Shown here in pieces: positions 22,972 to 32,029 of a stretch of 64,000 nt of DNA. The first letter of the stretch is position 1, and every line of letters starts with the position of its first letter. This DNA is from Clostridium sp. AN503 (GTDB taxonomy: Bacteria; Bacillota; Clostridia; Lachnospirales; Lachnospiraceae), in assembly GCF_040719375.1 (NCBI RefSeq), contig NZ_JBFDTP010000002.1, forward strand, positions 682,001 to 746,000, written 5' to 3'. The notes beneath the pieces are model-generated. The model had not been told where the DNA came from. It saw only the letters and a program-made list of their open reading frames with translations, and did no database searches. The position numbers and the translations under genes were made by a program.

Positions 22972-23766
22972 TCACTCCTCATACACCTTCCCATAAATCT
23001 CCTCCGCCAGCGCGTCCACATATGCCTGGTCGGTGATATCGTGATTGGTGATGATCAGATCCTGGATCAGCTCAAATCGTTTCAGGCTCAGTTCTTCCGG
23101 GCTTAAGTCGCCGGATTCGCCGAGGATCTGCCGGTCTAACTGCTCTCCGTTGTGATTGGCAGTAAACCAGTCGATGAGCTGTCTGGTCGTCTGCTCCTCA
23201 TCGGCGATCTGGCCTTTTACTTTTTTGGCAGACCGGGATGAGGTGACGGCTACAAACAGGGAGCCGAGGCCAAGAAGAGTCATCACGCTGCGGCTGATGA
23301 TGCCGGAAAGTCCGGCCATGGGCAGACGTATGATGTTTGACCAGCACAGCAGGGAGAAGACGAGCAGGGCGCCGCCTACCAGGAAAAATGCGTAGGCAGA
23401 GGACTTTAAATCATCATACTGCTGGGATTTCTTCACATACACCTGGATGTGCTCCCTGACTTTGCCGGAATTCTGCTGTCTGAGTGCATCGTTCAGACCA
23501 GGGGTGTCGCCGTAGGGGGCTGCCGGGGTCAGTTCTCCGTGTTCTGTGTCAGACAGATACGCCTCCTCATCTGCCCCATCTGTCTCATCCATGAGCGCGG
23601 CCTGCATGGCCTCATACTCGGCGCGTTGCTGTGCCAGTCTTTCTTCCCGTTCCTTTGCTTTCATGGCGTCAGCCACTTCCTTTGATTCTACCAGCGGTCC
23701 GCCGCAGTCTGAGCAGGTTGTGATCCCCTCTATGAATTCCATATCACATTTTGGACAATAAGGCAT
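22972..23766 (-). CDS. Zinc-ribbon membrane protein of unknown function
   Basis: 264 residues. An N-terminal zinc ribbon YCPKCDMEFIEGITTCSDCG is followed by an acidic, coiled stretch, then two membrane helices at about residues 124-145 and 157-176, and an acidic cytoplasmic C-terminus of 85 residues. Such zinc-ribbon-plus-helices proteins are common in Lachnospiraceae with no assigned role. Start ATG 23766 has GGGGGA upstream. It stands alone between a shared terminator and the LysR gene. Whether the ribbon binds nucleic acid or protein cannot be told. Confidence 0.7.
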   Translation of the reverse strand: MPYCPKCDMEFIEGITTCSDCGGPLVESKEVADAMKAKEREERLAQQRAEYEAMQAALMDETDGADEEAYLSDTEHGELTPAAPYGDTPGLNDALRQQNSGKVREHIQVYVKKSQQYDDLKSSAYAFFLVGGALLVFSLLCWSNIIRLPMAGLSGIISRSVMTLLGLGSLFVAVTSSRSAKKVKGQIADEEQTTRQLIDWFTANHNGEQLDRQILGESGDLSPEELSLKRFELIQDLIITNHDITDQAYVDALAEEIYGKVYEE

Positions 23767-23862
23767 CGCTTTTTCCCCCTGAATATTGTTTTTGATTCCG
23801 GAAAGATTCCCGGTATTTTTACATTATATGACACATTTGGTATTTCGTCCACCATAAGAAGC

Positions 23863-24810
23863 CTAAAATTCCAGTCCCGCAGCGACGGTGTTTTGCGGTC
23901 CAAATTCCCGGCGCAGGAGATTTAGGAAATCCTGGTCTGCCTTTGTGAGGCGGTAATCCTGCCGGTAGCCAACAACGAATTCTGCGGTGTGCGGCTCGTT
24001 GCCGACAGAGAGATAAGCCGGCGGTTTTGTATAATTTCGGAAACAGGCTTCGCTGATGTCAAAACAGAAGGTGAAGCCCAGCCCTCCGCTGGCAAGGGAA
24101 AGGCAGGTCTCCAAGTTTCTCAGCTCGGTGATCTCGGGCTGGATACCGGCCTCCCGCAGAAGCTGGCGGCTGATCTGCCCGATGCGCCACTGGAGCGGGT
24201 CGTTCAAGAAAAAGATCTCGTGCTCCAGATGCTTTAGGTCCAGCCAGGGATGTTTAAAGCCGCTTTTTATTTCTGCAAGTTCTGTGTAAGGACTGGAACC
24301 GGCAAGGCACAGGACAACCTCCTCCGTGTTAATGTGGAAATATTTGAATTCCGGATTGCGCACAGGGAGGGCGTAAATGGCAAGATCCGTAGTACCGTCC
24401 CTTAGATTCTGCTCCACATCACTGACGCTCCGCTCTTTGATATCAATATGGTAGCCTGGGTAAAGCTTCTTGAACAGGGGAAGGATACGGGGAAGGACAT
24501 AGTAGCCGCGAGTGGTTGTGGTGGTGAGGCTGATCCGGCCGTTTTCATGGCTGGCAATCTGGCTGATCGTGCGGTCCAGCCGTGCCTGCAGCGCAAAGAT
24601 CGCCTGTCCGGTTTCTAAAAATTTTTCGCCGGCGTAGGTGGGATACATCTGCTTGTTGATCCGGGCAAAGAGCGGCGTTTCCAGCTGGGCCTCCAGCTTC
24701 TGCAGGAATTTGGTCAGGGAAGGCTGGGAGATATACAGCGCTTCCGCGGCCCGGGAAATGGTCTTGTAATCAGCAATTGCCTGAACATAGGCATAATCTC
24801 TAAAGTCCAT
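23863..24810 (-). CDS. LysR-family transcriptional regulator
   Basis: 315 residues. The winged HTH reads DYKTISRAAEALYISQPSLT followed by FLQKLEAQLETPLF, and the effector-binding domain begins about residue 90. Typical LysR length and order. It is divergent from the hydrolase / CitMHS transporter / hydrolase operon at 25020-27966, the classic layout for a LysR activator of its neighbour. The spacer between them holds a palindrome suited to LysR binding. The ligand is likely the operon's substrate or a product, unknown. Confidence 0.93.
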   Translation of the reverse strand: MDFRDYAYVQAIADYKTISRAAEALYISQPSLTKFLQKLEAQLETPLFARINKQMYPTYAGEKFLETGQAIFALQARLDRTISQIASHENGRISLTTTTTRGYYVLPRILPLFKKLYPGYHIDIKERSVSDVEQNLRDGTTDLAIYALPVRNPEFKYFHINTEEVVLCLAGSSPYTELAEIKSGFKHPWLDLKHLEHEIFFLNDPLQWRIGQISRQLLREAGIQPEITELRNLETCLSLASGGLGFTFCFDISEACFRNYTKPPAYLSVGNEPHTAEFVVGYRQDYRLTKADQDFLNLLRREFGPQNTVAAGLEF

Positions 24811-24881
24811 GGCGTCCTCCTTGTTTTCCTATAACTATGTGGTCAATCCATAAAGCTGCCATAAATTATACTGCAAAAATT

Positions 24882-24956
24882 ACTATATGTATAGTTTGAA
24901 AGCATGAAAAATATAGAATTTATATATTTTACATATAGTTGTTAAAATGATAGACT
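24882..24956 (+). promoter_or_regulatory. LysR-type binding palindrome and promoter of the hydrolase operon
   Basis: ACTATA-TG-TATAGT (24882-24895) is a perfect palindrome in the LysR/operon spacer. TTTACA (24928-24933) and TAGACT (24951-24956), 17 bases apart, give the operon promoter; the palindrome lies about 40 bases before the -35 box, a usual activator position. A related half-site, CATATAGTTG, overlaps the spacer of the promoter. Confidence 0.6.
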
Positions 24957-25019
24957 AAAAACAACCAATTGGGAAATGGAAATACAACAAATTACACCAA
25001 AAAAGAGGATGGGAAAAGC

Positions 25020-25838
25020 ATGACCAGCGGATATTTGAGGACCAGTGATAAAGCTTATATTTATTATGAAGACCGTGGCCAGGGGGACGATACGATCCTG
25101 TTAGTGCCCGGACATATGTGTACAACCAGGTTCTACGCAAAAAATGCAGATGCGCTTGCGCAGAATCACCGGGTTGTCACATTTGACAGCAGAGGATTCG
25201 GCAATTCCTCAAAGCCTCTCCATGGGAATGATGTGGAGCGGCATGCAGATGATATCAGGGAGCTGATCGATTTTTTAGATCTGCAGCAGGTTGTGCTCAT
25301 AGGATGGTCGCTTTCCGGCAGCGTTGTGGTGACCTACGCGGATAAATATAAAGAATACCGGCTGAAAGCGCTGGGTATCCTGGATGCATGTTTGTTCCCG
25401 TTTTCACCGGAGCCGTGGAATTCCTACAATTCCAGGGACTACAACATGGACGACTGGAACCGCAAGTACCGTCTGTGGTACGCAGACCCGCAGCAGTACA
25501 TAGAGAATTTCGTGGACCGCGTAAAGACAGGGCTTACAAAAGAAGAGATCGCCATGGTGAGAGAAGAGATTGGGAAAACCCCGCCGTGGATCGGGTTTGC
25601 GCTGCATTCTGACTGGTGCCACAGCGACTGTGCGCGGCTTCTGTCCCATCTGAAGCTGCCGGTGATCATTTTCAGCGGTGAATCCAAAGGTCACAGCGCA
25701 ACCATGGGAGAGTATTATGAGACGCAGGTTGCAGGTTACTGCGAGCACCATCGTTTCACGGAAGGCGGGCATATGCTGTTTTTCGTGGAATATGAGAGAT
25801 TCAACAGGCTGTTAGAAGACTTTATCAGGAAGATTTAA
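25020..25838 (+). CDS. Alpha/beta-hydrolase
   Basis: About 272 residues. The oxyanion segment LLVPGHMCTT, the nucleophile elbow GWSLSGSVVV, an acid in FSGESK and the catalytic His in EGGHMLFF give a complete alpha/beta-hydrolase triad. ATG 25020 is chosen because AGAGGATGGG precedes it; the open frame goes back to 24969 without a site. First gene of an operon with a CitMHS-type transporter 16 bases downstream, which suggests an organic acid ester or lactone as substrate. Exact reaction unknown. Confidence 0.85.
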   Translation: MTSGYLRTSDKAYIYYEDRGQGDDTILLVPGHMCTTRFYAKNADALAQNHRVVTFDSRGFGNSSKPLHGNDVERHADDIRELIDFLDLQQVVLIGWSLSGSVVVTYADKYKEYRLKALGILDACLFPFSPEPWNSYNSRDYNMDDWNRKYRLWYADPQQYIENFVDRVKTGLTKEEIAMVREEIGKTPPWIGFALHSDWCHSDCARLLSHLKLPVIIFSGESKGHSATMGEYYETQVAGYCEHHRFTEGGHMLFFVEYERFNRLLEDFIRKI

Positions 25839-25853
25839 AAGGAGGGTATTTGT

Positions 25854-27158
25854 ATGCTTTATGCAATGGTTGGGTATGCGGTGATTGTGATCATGATGTT
25901 TATGATCCTCAAGAAAAAAGCGACGCCTGCGTTCTGTTTTTCCATACTGCCGGTGATCGGAGCGGCGGTTTGCGGATTTGGATTTACGGAGATCATGGAG
26001 TTTATCAATACGGGAATGGGAAGTGTGTGGAAGACTGCCATACTATTTATCTTTTCCGTCTGTTATTTCAGCGTTATGAATGACGCGGGCCTGTTTGACC
26101 CGTTGGTACAGGGCCTTGTGAAAAAGGCGGGAAACAATATCACGATGATCATGCTGGCTACCAGCCTGATCGCGGTCGTGGCACATATGGACGGCGCCTG
26201 TGCGTCCACCTATCTGATCACGATCCCGGTCATGCTTCCGATCTTCAAGAAAATGAAGCTGAACCCGCTTATGCTGCTTTTGCTGGTAGGTCTCTCCACC
26301 GGCGTCATGAACCTGGTTCCCTGGGGAGGACCGACGATCCGCGCGGCCACAGCCATCGGCATGGACGCGACAGAATTGTGGATCAGCATGATCCCCATGC
26401 AGATATTTGGCCTGCTTGCAAGTCTGGGCGCGGCAGTGATCTGTGGACGTGTTGAGACAAAACGCCTGAAAAAAGCGGGGATCGATCTGTCTGCTCTTGA
26501 CATTTCAGGAGAAACCTCTGTGGCGGAGACAGACAGCGAGTTAAAGCGGCCCAAACTTTTCTGGGTAAATTTAATCCTGACAGTGGGCGTGATCGGGGCA
26601 CTGATCAAGAGCGGAGTTACCCCCTATCTGATCTTCCTCTTCGGCACGATGATCGCGCTGGCGGTCAACTATCCGGACATGAAGGTCCAGGGACAGCTTC
26701 TGAAGAAATATGCTCCCAGCTGCATCGATCTGACCGTTACCCTGATGGCAGCCGGCGTATTTTTGGGAATCTTCGCAAACAGCGGGATCATTACCAGCAT
26801 GGCGCAGGTATTGATCAGCATCCTGCCGGGCTTCATGACCAAATACCTGTATATCATCATGGGTATCCTTGGCGGGCCGCTGGGCATCATCATGGGACCA
26901 GACCCGTACTACTATGCGGTGATGCCTCTTGTGATCGAGACTGTTGCACCGTACGGGATCACGGCGGCCCAGGTGGCACATGCAATGCTGATCGGCGAAA
27001 ATGTAGTATTGTCCGTAAGCCCGTGTGTTCCGGCTAACTATCTTGCATTCGGCATGAGCGGGATCGAGCTGAACGAGCATCTGAAGTTCTCCTTTAAGTG
27101 GGAGTGGCTTGTCAGCATCCTGATGTTGGTATTTGCTGTGATATACGGCATTGTATAA
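25854..27158 (+). CDS. CitMHS-family organic-acid transporter
   Basis: 434 residues, about twelve hydrophobic segments. The signature of the CitMHS family is clear: VAHMDGACASTYLITIPVML in the first half and GLSTGVMNLVPWGGPTIRAA after it, with the mirrored half near ANSGIITSMAQVLI. Members import citrate or similar acids as metal complexes with protons. In CitM-type proteins the first motif reads HLDGDGATTFL; the change to HMDGACASTYL may point to another substrate. Flanked by two alpha/beta-hydrolases, so the cargo may be the product or precursor of ester or lactone cleavage. Confidence 0.85.
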   Translation: MLYAMVGYAVIVIMMFMILKKKATPAFCFSILPVIGAAVCGFGFTEIMEFINTGMGSVWKTAILFIFSVCYFSVMNDAGLFDPLVQGLVKKAGNNITMIMLATSLIAVVAHMDGACASTYLITIPVMLPIFKKMKLNPLMLLLLVGLSTGVMNLVPWGGPTIRAATAIGMDATELWISMIPMQIFGLLASLGAAVICGRVETKRLKKAGIDLSALDISGETSVAETDSELKRPKLFWVNLILTVGVIGALIKSGVTPYLIFLFGTMIALAVNYPDMKVQGQLLKKYAPSCIDLTVTLMAAGVFLGIFANSGIITSMAQVLISILPGFMTKYLYIIMGILGGPLGIIMGPDPYYYAVMPLVIETVAPYGITAAQVAHAMLIGENVVLSVSPCVPANYLAFGMSGIELNEHLKFSFKWEWLVSILMLVFAVIYGIV

Positions 27159-27207
27159 AACATTGCTGCGGTGTGATTTGCGGCAGAAAGGGTAGTGTGC
27201 AGCTGAT

Positions 27208-27966
27208 ATGTTAAGGATATATAGAGAACAGGGACAGCAATTGCCGGAAAAGCAGATGCCCGCAGTGCTGTGTATTGCAGGAAATCTGTGCAGTCCTGAG
27301 GTATTTGACCGGATCACTGTCCCGGAAGGGGTGCAGAAGCTGTATCTGGATTATCTGCAGAGCCCGGGGCCATGGGACATGGACAGCCTGGGGCAGCAGC
27401 TTCTGGACACAGTCCGGGAGCTGGAGCTGGGGCCGGTGGTGCTGGCGGGATACTCGGCGGGCGGCGTGCTTGCCATCTCCGCAGCCTGTAAAGGACCAGA
27501 TCAGATCGCAGGGCTTCTGCTGTCCAACACAGGGCCCTGCAGCCAGGGGCATGGCAATCCGGGCTTTGCGGATGAATTGCGGGAACATTTCGATGATGAG
27601 GGGTATATCCGCGGCTTCCTTGCAAGCTGTTTTTACAGAAGTGCGGATGCAGAGCTGATGGACCGGCTTTGGGATTATACAAGGGCCGCAGACCGTGACG
27701 CCGCTTATGAGGTGTCAAAAACCCTGCGTGAGGTGGATTACCGGGAACCTTTAAAGCAGTTTAAAAACCCCGTCATGATCGTCCACGGAATCCTGGACAC
27801 CCGCAGAGGGAAAGACAGCGTGCTGATGATGCAGGAGTCTTTGCAGCAGGCAGAGGCTGCATATCTCCAGACCGGCCACACGCCCATGGCGGAGGACCCG
27901 GCGGGATATCAGGAAGCATTGGATCATCTGCTTGGGCAGATTCCCGGTTTTTCAGATCATATATAA
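27208..27966 (+). CDS. Alpha/beta-hydrolase
   Basis: 252 residues. Nucleophile elbow LAGYSAGGVLAISA, oxyanion segment VLCIAGNLCSPEVF, acid in VHGILDTRRG and His in LQTGHTPMAEDP. It is distinct in sequence from the hydrolase at 25020, so this is not a recent duplicate. It follows the CitMHS transporter by 49 bases. Together the three genes look like uptake and two-step hydrolysis of one compound under LysR control, with no reaction readable from sequence. Confidence 0.82.
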   Translation: MLRIYREQGQQLPEKQMPAVLCIAGNLCSPEVFDRITVPEGVQKLYLDYLQSPGPWDMDSLGQQLLDTVRELELGPVVLAGYSAGGVLAISAACKGPDQIAGLLLSNTGPCSQGHGNPGFADELREHFDDEGYIRGFLASCFYRSADAELMDRLWDYTRAADRDAAYEVSKTLREVDYREPLKQFKNPVMIVHGILDTRRGKDSVLMMQESLQQAEAAYLQTGHTPMAEDPAGYQEALDHLLGQIPGFSDHI

Positions 27967-28010
27967 AGTGCGTTGATTTAAATAAAATATAAAATGTTGT
28001 AAAATTCTCC

Positions 28011-28038
28011 TTGTAAAATCAGCCAGATCAGGTATAAT
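28011..28038 (+). promoter_or_regulatory. Promoter of the GntR-type gene
   Basis: TTGTAA (28011-28016) and TATAAT (28033-28038), 16 bases apart. The start site would lie near 28045, so the real start codon must be downstream, at 28074. Confidence 0.65.
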
Positions 28039-28073
28039 AGTTGTATAAACAAGTTGAAAATGAGGCTCGAACT

Positions 28074-28796
28074 ATGGCAATGAGAAAATACGACAAGATT
28101 TATCAGGATCTGAAACAGAAAATAGAGGATGAGGTTTACGGATTTCAGGAGCTGCTTCCCTCAGAGCACATGCTGATCGAGGATTATGATTGTTCCAGAA
28201 ACACGATCCGGAGGGCCATCAGCCAGCTGGGAACAGAAGGGTATGTCCAGAGCATCCATGGAAAGGGCGTTGTCGTCATCTACCAGAAGGAGAACCAGGC
28301 GGAGTTTGTGCTGGGAGGGATCGAGAGCTTAAAGGAGGCTGCCGCCAGAAACCATATGGAGTTCAAGACAAAAGTGATCTGTTTTGCTGAACTTACTGTG
28401 GATGAAAAGATGAATAAAAAGATCATGTTTCCGGTAGGGACGGAGATCTACTATATCCAGCGTGTCCGATACGTGGAGGGGGAGGCTCTGATCATCGACC
28501 ACAACTATATGCGGCGGGATGTGGCGGTGGGGCTGACTCCCGAGATTGCACAGCAGTCTATTTATGAATATCTGGAGCAGGAACTGGGCGTGACGATCAC
28601 GACCACCAAACGAAAGATGACGGTGGAGCGGATCACCCAGCTGGATGAGACGTATCTGAACATGAAGGGGTACAACTGCGTGGCAGTGGTCAGCAGCCAT
28701 ACCTTTAATGCGGCGGGAGTGATGTTTGAGTATACCCAGTCCCGCCACCGGCCGGACTGCTTTGCGTTTTATGACCAGGCGCAGCGGGTGCGCTAG
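28074..28796 (+). CDS. GntR/HutC-family regulator with UTRA domain
   Basis: About 240 residues. The N-terminal winged HTH reads YDKIYQDLKQKIEDEVYGFQ, LLPSEHMLIEDYDCSRNTIR and the wing GYVQSIHGKGVVV; residues about 85-235 form a UTRA effector domain with the usual end TFNAAGVMFEYTQSRHRPDCF. The pattern is closest to TreR-like regulators of sugar uptake, but no PTS or sugar gene lies beside it. ATG 28074 is taken as the start because the promoter's -10 box is at 28033-28038. A clear terminator follows, so it is monocistronic. Its target is not in view. Confidence 0.88.
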   Translation: MAMRKYDKIYQDLKQKIEDEVYGFQELLPSEHMLIEDYDCSRNTIRRAISQLGTEGYVQSIHGKGVVVIYQKENQAEFVLGGIESLKEAAARNHMEFKTKVICFAELTVDEKMNKKIMFPVGTEIYYIQRVRYVEGEALIIDHNYMRRDVAVGLTPEIAQQSIYEYLEQELGVTITTTKRKMTVERITQLDETYLNMKGYNCVAVVSSHTFNAAGVMFEYTQSRHRPDCFAFYDQAQRVR

Positions 28797-28824
28797 TTTT
28801 GGGAAAAGAGATTATCATCAAAAG

Positions 28825-28853
28825 AGATCAGGCTGTCGGCCTGGTCTTTTTTT
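28825..28853 (+). terminator. Terminator of the GntR-type gene
   Basis: AGATCAGGC (28825-28833), loop TGTCG, GCCTGGTCT (28839-28847), then seven T. Confidence 0.85.
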
Positions 28854-28957
28854 GCGCCCGGAATCCCTTACAATATGATAATCTTCCCAAATACCACTTC
28901 CCTTTCTCTAAGAAATAAGCTAAAATAGAGCAAGGTATATTTCAGGAAGGAAAAACT

Positions 28958-30205
28958 ATGGGTATTACAATTTCGTTTTCCATGCGCCCTCGGAAGAACT
29001 GGATCGCCGGACAGGGCTGGAGCGCAGAGAAACTTCAGAAGTTCGCGGCGCAGCTTGCCGGTGAGCTGGGGTACCAGTATGAAGCTGCCGGTGAATATGC
29101 CATCTATCAGTTCTGCCCGGAGGGCTTCCTCTGGATGGGCTATAAGGCGGGGAGGATCCTGGGCGAATGCCAGACCAACATTGCGGGACCTGGTTTCCAC
29201 GCGGCGGTGATCCATTTCCTTGAGCTGTTTGCTGCGCGCGGGGAGTTGGGGCTTTATGTGGAGGATGCCACCGGATACTATGAAGAACGGGATTTTTTGA
29301 AGATGCGGAGGAACTACTTTTACCAGTGGTTCACCGACCTTATGGGACAGGTGCTGGAGAAGAAGGATGATACGGGAGAGCAGCTGGTGTGCTGGCCTGC
29401 CGACTATTATCTGCCGGAGGAGCACAAGGACATGATAACGACCCATATCCGGCGGTTTGCCATCTCGGAGATTGCGGGGATGATGCGCTCGGGTATGAGC
29501 ATGGCATTTGCAAAGGACTTCTTTATCTGGAATGAGGAGGAAAAGGACGCTTATTATTACCGCAACAGCGCGCTGGTGATGCTGAATCAGGAGTGCTATT
29601 TCATGCCGTCGTACCGGAGCCGGGAGGACGAGGATATCAATCACAGGATCATCAGCCTTTTAGAAAAGGCGCTTTCCATGAAGCCGGACATTCCGTTCCC
29701 CAAGAAGGAGTATCTGGAGCTGTGCGTCCTCGCCGGGCAGGAACCGGTGGACGTAAGTGGCGTGACCGAATATGCCAAAGAGATTGAGATCGGGTGCAGA
29801 AAAGGCCTGCTCTTCCGCACGATCGGGTGCATGCGGTTCGCGGTCCCGGGGAATTACCTCTATGACCCCAATTCCAGAGGCAATTCAGAGCGCTATTACA
29901 GCGGGATGCAGAAGGACGGCCGTGAATTCTATATCTGCGCCGTGAACACACCGGAGGATGCGACGTTTAAAGACGCGCCGTTTCAAAAGGATACGGTGCA
30001 GGAGGTGCAGGAGTTTGAGTCGGGTGATACGAAGGGGAAGATCGCCATCTACCGTCCGGTGGAACGGGACGGAAAGACCGTCCGCTCCGTGGCTGCCCAG
30101 GTGATCTACAAGAACCAGATGACCATTGTCAGCATCAATTATGAGAATCCCCAGGACCAGGAATGGGCGGTGGATCTGATCAAAAAAGTGCGGACGGTTG
30201 GTTGA
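28958..30205 (+). CDS. Protein of unknown function, 415 residues
   Basis: No signal peptide or membrane segment. It begins MGITISFSMRPRKNWIAGQG; the N-terminal half is mixed alpha/beta with many aromatic residues, and the C-terminal part (about 270-415) reads like a beta-rich domain (LLFRTIGCMRFAVPGNYLYD, REFYICAVNTPED, KGKIAIYRPVERDGKTVRSV). I do not recognise a family. It precedes an ABC exporter by 48 bases on the same strand and could be co-transcribed with it. Codon use matches its neighbours, so there is no sign of recent transfer. A good RBS (AGGAAGG) supports the start. Confidence 0.6.
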   Translation: MGITISFSMRPRKNWIAGQGWSAEKLQKFAAQLAGELGYQYEAAGEYAIYQFCPEGFLWMGYKAGRILGECQTNIAGPGFHAAVIHFLELFAARGELGLYVEDATGYYEERDFLKMRRNYFYQWFTDLMGQVLEKKDDTGEQLVCWPADYYLPEEHKDMITTHIRRFAISEIAGMMRSGMSMAFAKDFFIWNEEEKDAYYYRNSALVMLNQECYFMPSYRSREDEDINHRIISLLEKALSMKPDIPFPKKEYLELCVLAGQEPVDVSGVTEYAKEIEIGCRKGLLFRTIGCMRFAVPGNYLYDPNSRGNSERYYSGMQKDGREFYICAVNTPEDATFKDAPFQKDTVQEVQEFESGDTKGKIAIYRPVERDGKTVRSVAAQVIYKNQMTIVSINYENPQDQEWAVDLIKKVRTVG

Positions 30206-30253
30206 CGTCCGTAAAGACAAGAGAAAACACAGCAAAAGAGGAGTTTTTGAACT

Positions 30254-32029
30254 ATGAAAACATCGGAGTTGATGAAGCGGTTTGCTCCATATTATAAAAG
30301 ATACTGGAAGACTATGGTATTTGATCTGTTCTGCGCGTCGCTGACCACCATCTGCGAACTGCTGCTGCCCATGATCCTGAGGTATATCACCAATCAGGGG
30401 ATCCAGGATTTGACGTCGATCACCGTGGGTATGATCCTGCGGATCGGCGGGGTGTATTTCCTGCTGCGGATTGTGGATGGGCTGGCGGCGTTTTATATGG
30501 CGTACACCGGACATGTGATGGGCGCCAGGATCGAGACGGATATGAGGCAGGATGCGTTTGAGCACCTGCAGAAGCTGTCTGACAGCTATTTTAACAACAC
30601 GAAGGTCGGGCAGATCATGGCCCGGATCACCAGTGACCTGTTTGACGTGACGGAGTTTGCCCATCACTGCCCGGAGGAGTTTTTTATCGCGGGCATCAAG
30701 ACGCTGATCTCCTTTATGGTGCTGGCAGGCATCAACCTGCCGCTGACCGTGCTGATCTTTGTGTTCATCCCCATTATGGTTGTGTCCTGCACCTATTTCA
30801 ATCTGAGGGTGAAGCAGGCATTTAAAAAGCAGCGTTACCAGATCGGCGAGCTGAACGCCAAGATCGAGGATAACCTGCTGGGCAACCGGGTTGTGCGGGC
30901 ATTTGCCAATCAGGATATTGAGATTGAGAAATTCCGTGAGGACAATCAGGCATTTCTGGATATCAAACGGGAAACCTACAAATATATGGCGGCGTTCCAG
31001 GACACCATACGCATGTTTGACGGACTGATGTATACGGTGGTGATCCTGGCCGGCGGCATTTTTATGGTAAAGGGTATTATTGATCCGGGCGATCTGGTGG
31101 CGTACACGATGTATGTGACAACGCTTCTCGCCACGATCCGCAGGATCATTGAATTTGCAGAGCAGTTCCAGCGTGGTATGACCGGGATCGAGCGGTTTGT
31201 GGAGATCATGGATTCTACGGTGGAGATCCTGGATGAGCCGGGAGCGGAGCCGATGGACAAGGTGCGGGGCGGCATCCAGTTTGAGAAAGTCAGCTTCGAG
31301 TATCCGGACGACCACAATCCGGTGCTGGATGAGATCAGCCTGGATATCCGTCCCGGGGAAAAGATCGCGCTGGTCGGCCCGTCCGGCGGAGGAAAGACCA
31401 CACTGTGCAATCTGATCCCGCGGTTCTATGACACGACCCGGGGAAAGATCCTGATCGACGGCAGGGAGTTAAAAGGGATCACGCTCCAGAGCCTGCGTTC
31501 CAATATCGGTATCGTGCAGCAGGACGTTTATCTGTTCTCCGGCACGGTCTATGACAATATCGCTTATGGAAGGCCTGAGGCTTCCCGCGAGGAAGTGATG
31601 GAGGCGGCAAGGATGGCGGGCGCCCATGAATTCATATCGGAGATGAAGGACGGATATGACACTTATGTGGGAGAGCGCGGCGTAAAGCTGTCCGGCGGGC
31701 AGAAGCAGCGCATCAGCATTGCGCGGGTATTTTTAAAGAATCCTCCGATCCTGATCCTGGATGAGGCGACCTCGGCCCTGGACAATGAGAGCGAGCATAT
31801 CGTTTCCCAGTCCCTGGAGCGTCTGGCTGAGGGCAGGACCACGGTGACGATCGCGCACCGGCTGACTACCATACAGAACGCGGACAGGATCCTGGTGCTG
31901 TCGGATGGCCGGATTGCAGAGGAAGGCAGCCACAAAAAGCTGTTGGAGGAAAAAGGGATCTATTATCAACTATATATGTCAGTGCAGGATAAGCCGGAGG
32001 GCGGACTGCCGGAAGGAGTAACCATATGA
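30254..32029 (+). CDS. ABC exporter half-transporter, membrane domain fused to ATPase
   Basis: 591 residues. Six membrane helices lie between about 18 and 300, then the nucleotide-binding domain with Walker A LVGPSGGGKTT, signature LSGGQKQRISIA, Walker B ILILDEATSALD and H-loop IAHRLTTI. This is the multidrug/lipid exporter type that works as a dimer. No second half-transporter is adjacent, so it is either a homodimer or pairs with a distant partner. Its stop overlaps the start of the DegV gene (ATGA). The substrate cannot be read. The upstream unknown protein may belong to the same transcript. Confidence 0.93.
   Translation: MKTSELMKRFAPYYKRYWKTMVFDLFCASLTTICELLLPMILRYITNQGIQDLTSITVGMILRIGGVYFLLRIVDGLAAFYMAYTGHVMGARIETDMRQDAFEHLQKLSDSYFNNTKVGQIMARITSDLFDVTEFAHHCPEEFFIAGIKTLISFMVLAGINLPLTVLIFVFIPIMVVSCTYFNLRVKQAFKKQRYQIGELNAKIEDNLLGNRVVRAFANQDIEIEKFREDNQAFLDIKRETYKYMAAFQDTIRMFDGLMYTVVILAGGIFMVKGIIDPGDLVAYTMYVTTLLATIRRIIEFAEQFQRGMTGIERFVEIMDSTVEILDEPGAEPMDKVRGGIQFEKVSFEYPDDHNPVLDEISLDIRPGEKIALVGPSGGGKTTLCNLIPRFYDTTRGKILIDGRELKGITLQSLRSNIGIVQQDVYLFSGTVYDNIAYGRPEASREEVMEAARMAGAHEFISEMKDGYDTYVGERGVKLSGGQKQRISIARVFLKNPPILILDEATSALDNESEHIVSQSLERLAEGRTTVTIAHRLTTIQNADRILVLSDGRIAEEGSHKKLLEEKGIYYQLYMSVQDKPEGGLPEGVTI

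Noticed and set aside
29885..31315. Long open frame of 476 codons on the minus strand
   Set aside because: It lies antisense to the exporter gene, is His/Arg/Leu-rich as shadow frames are, and has no RBS or family.
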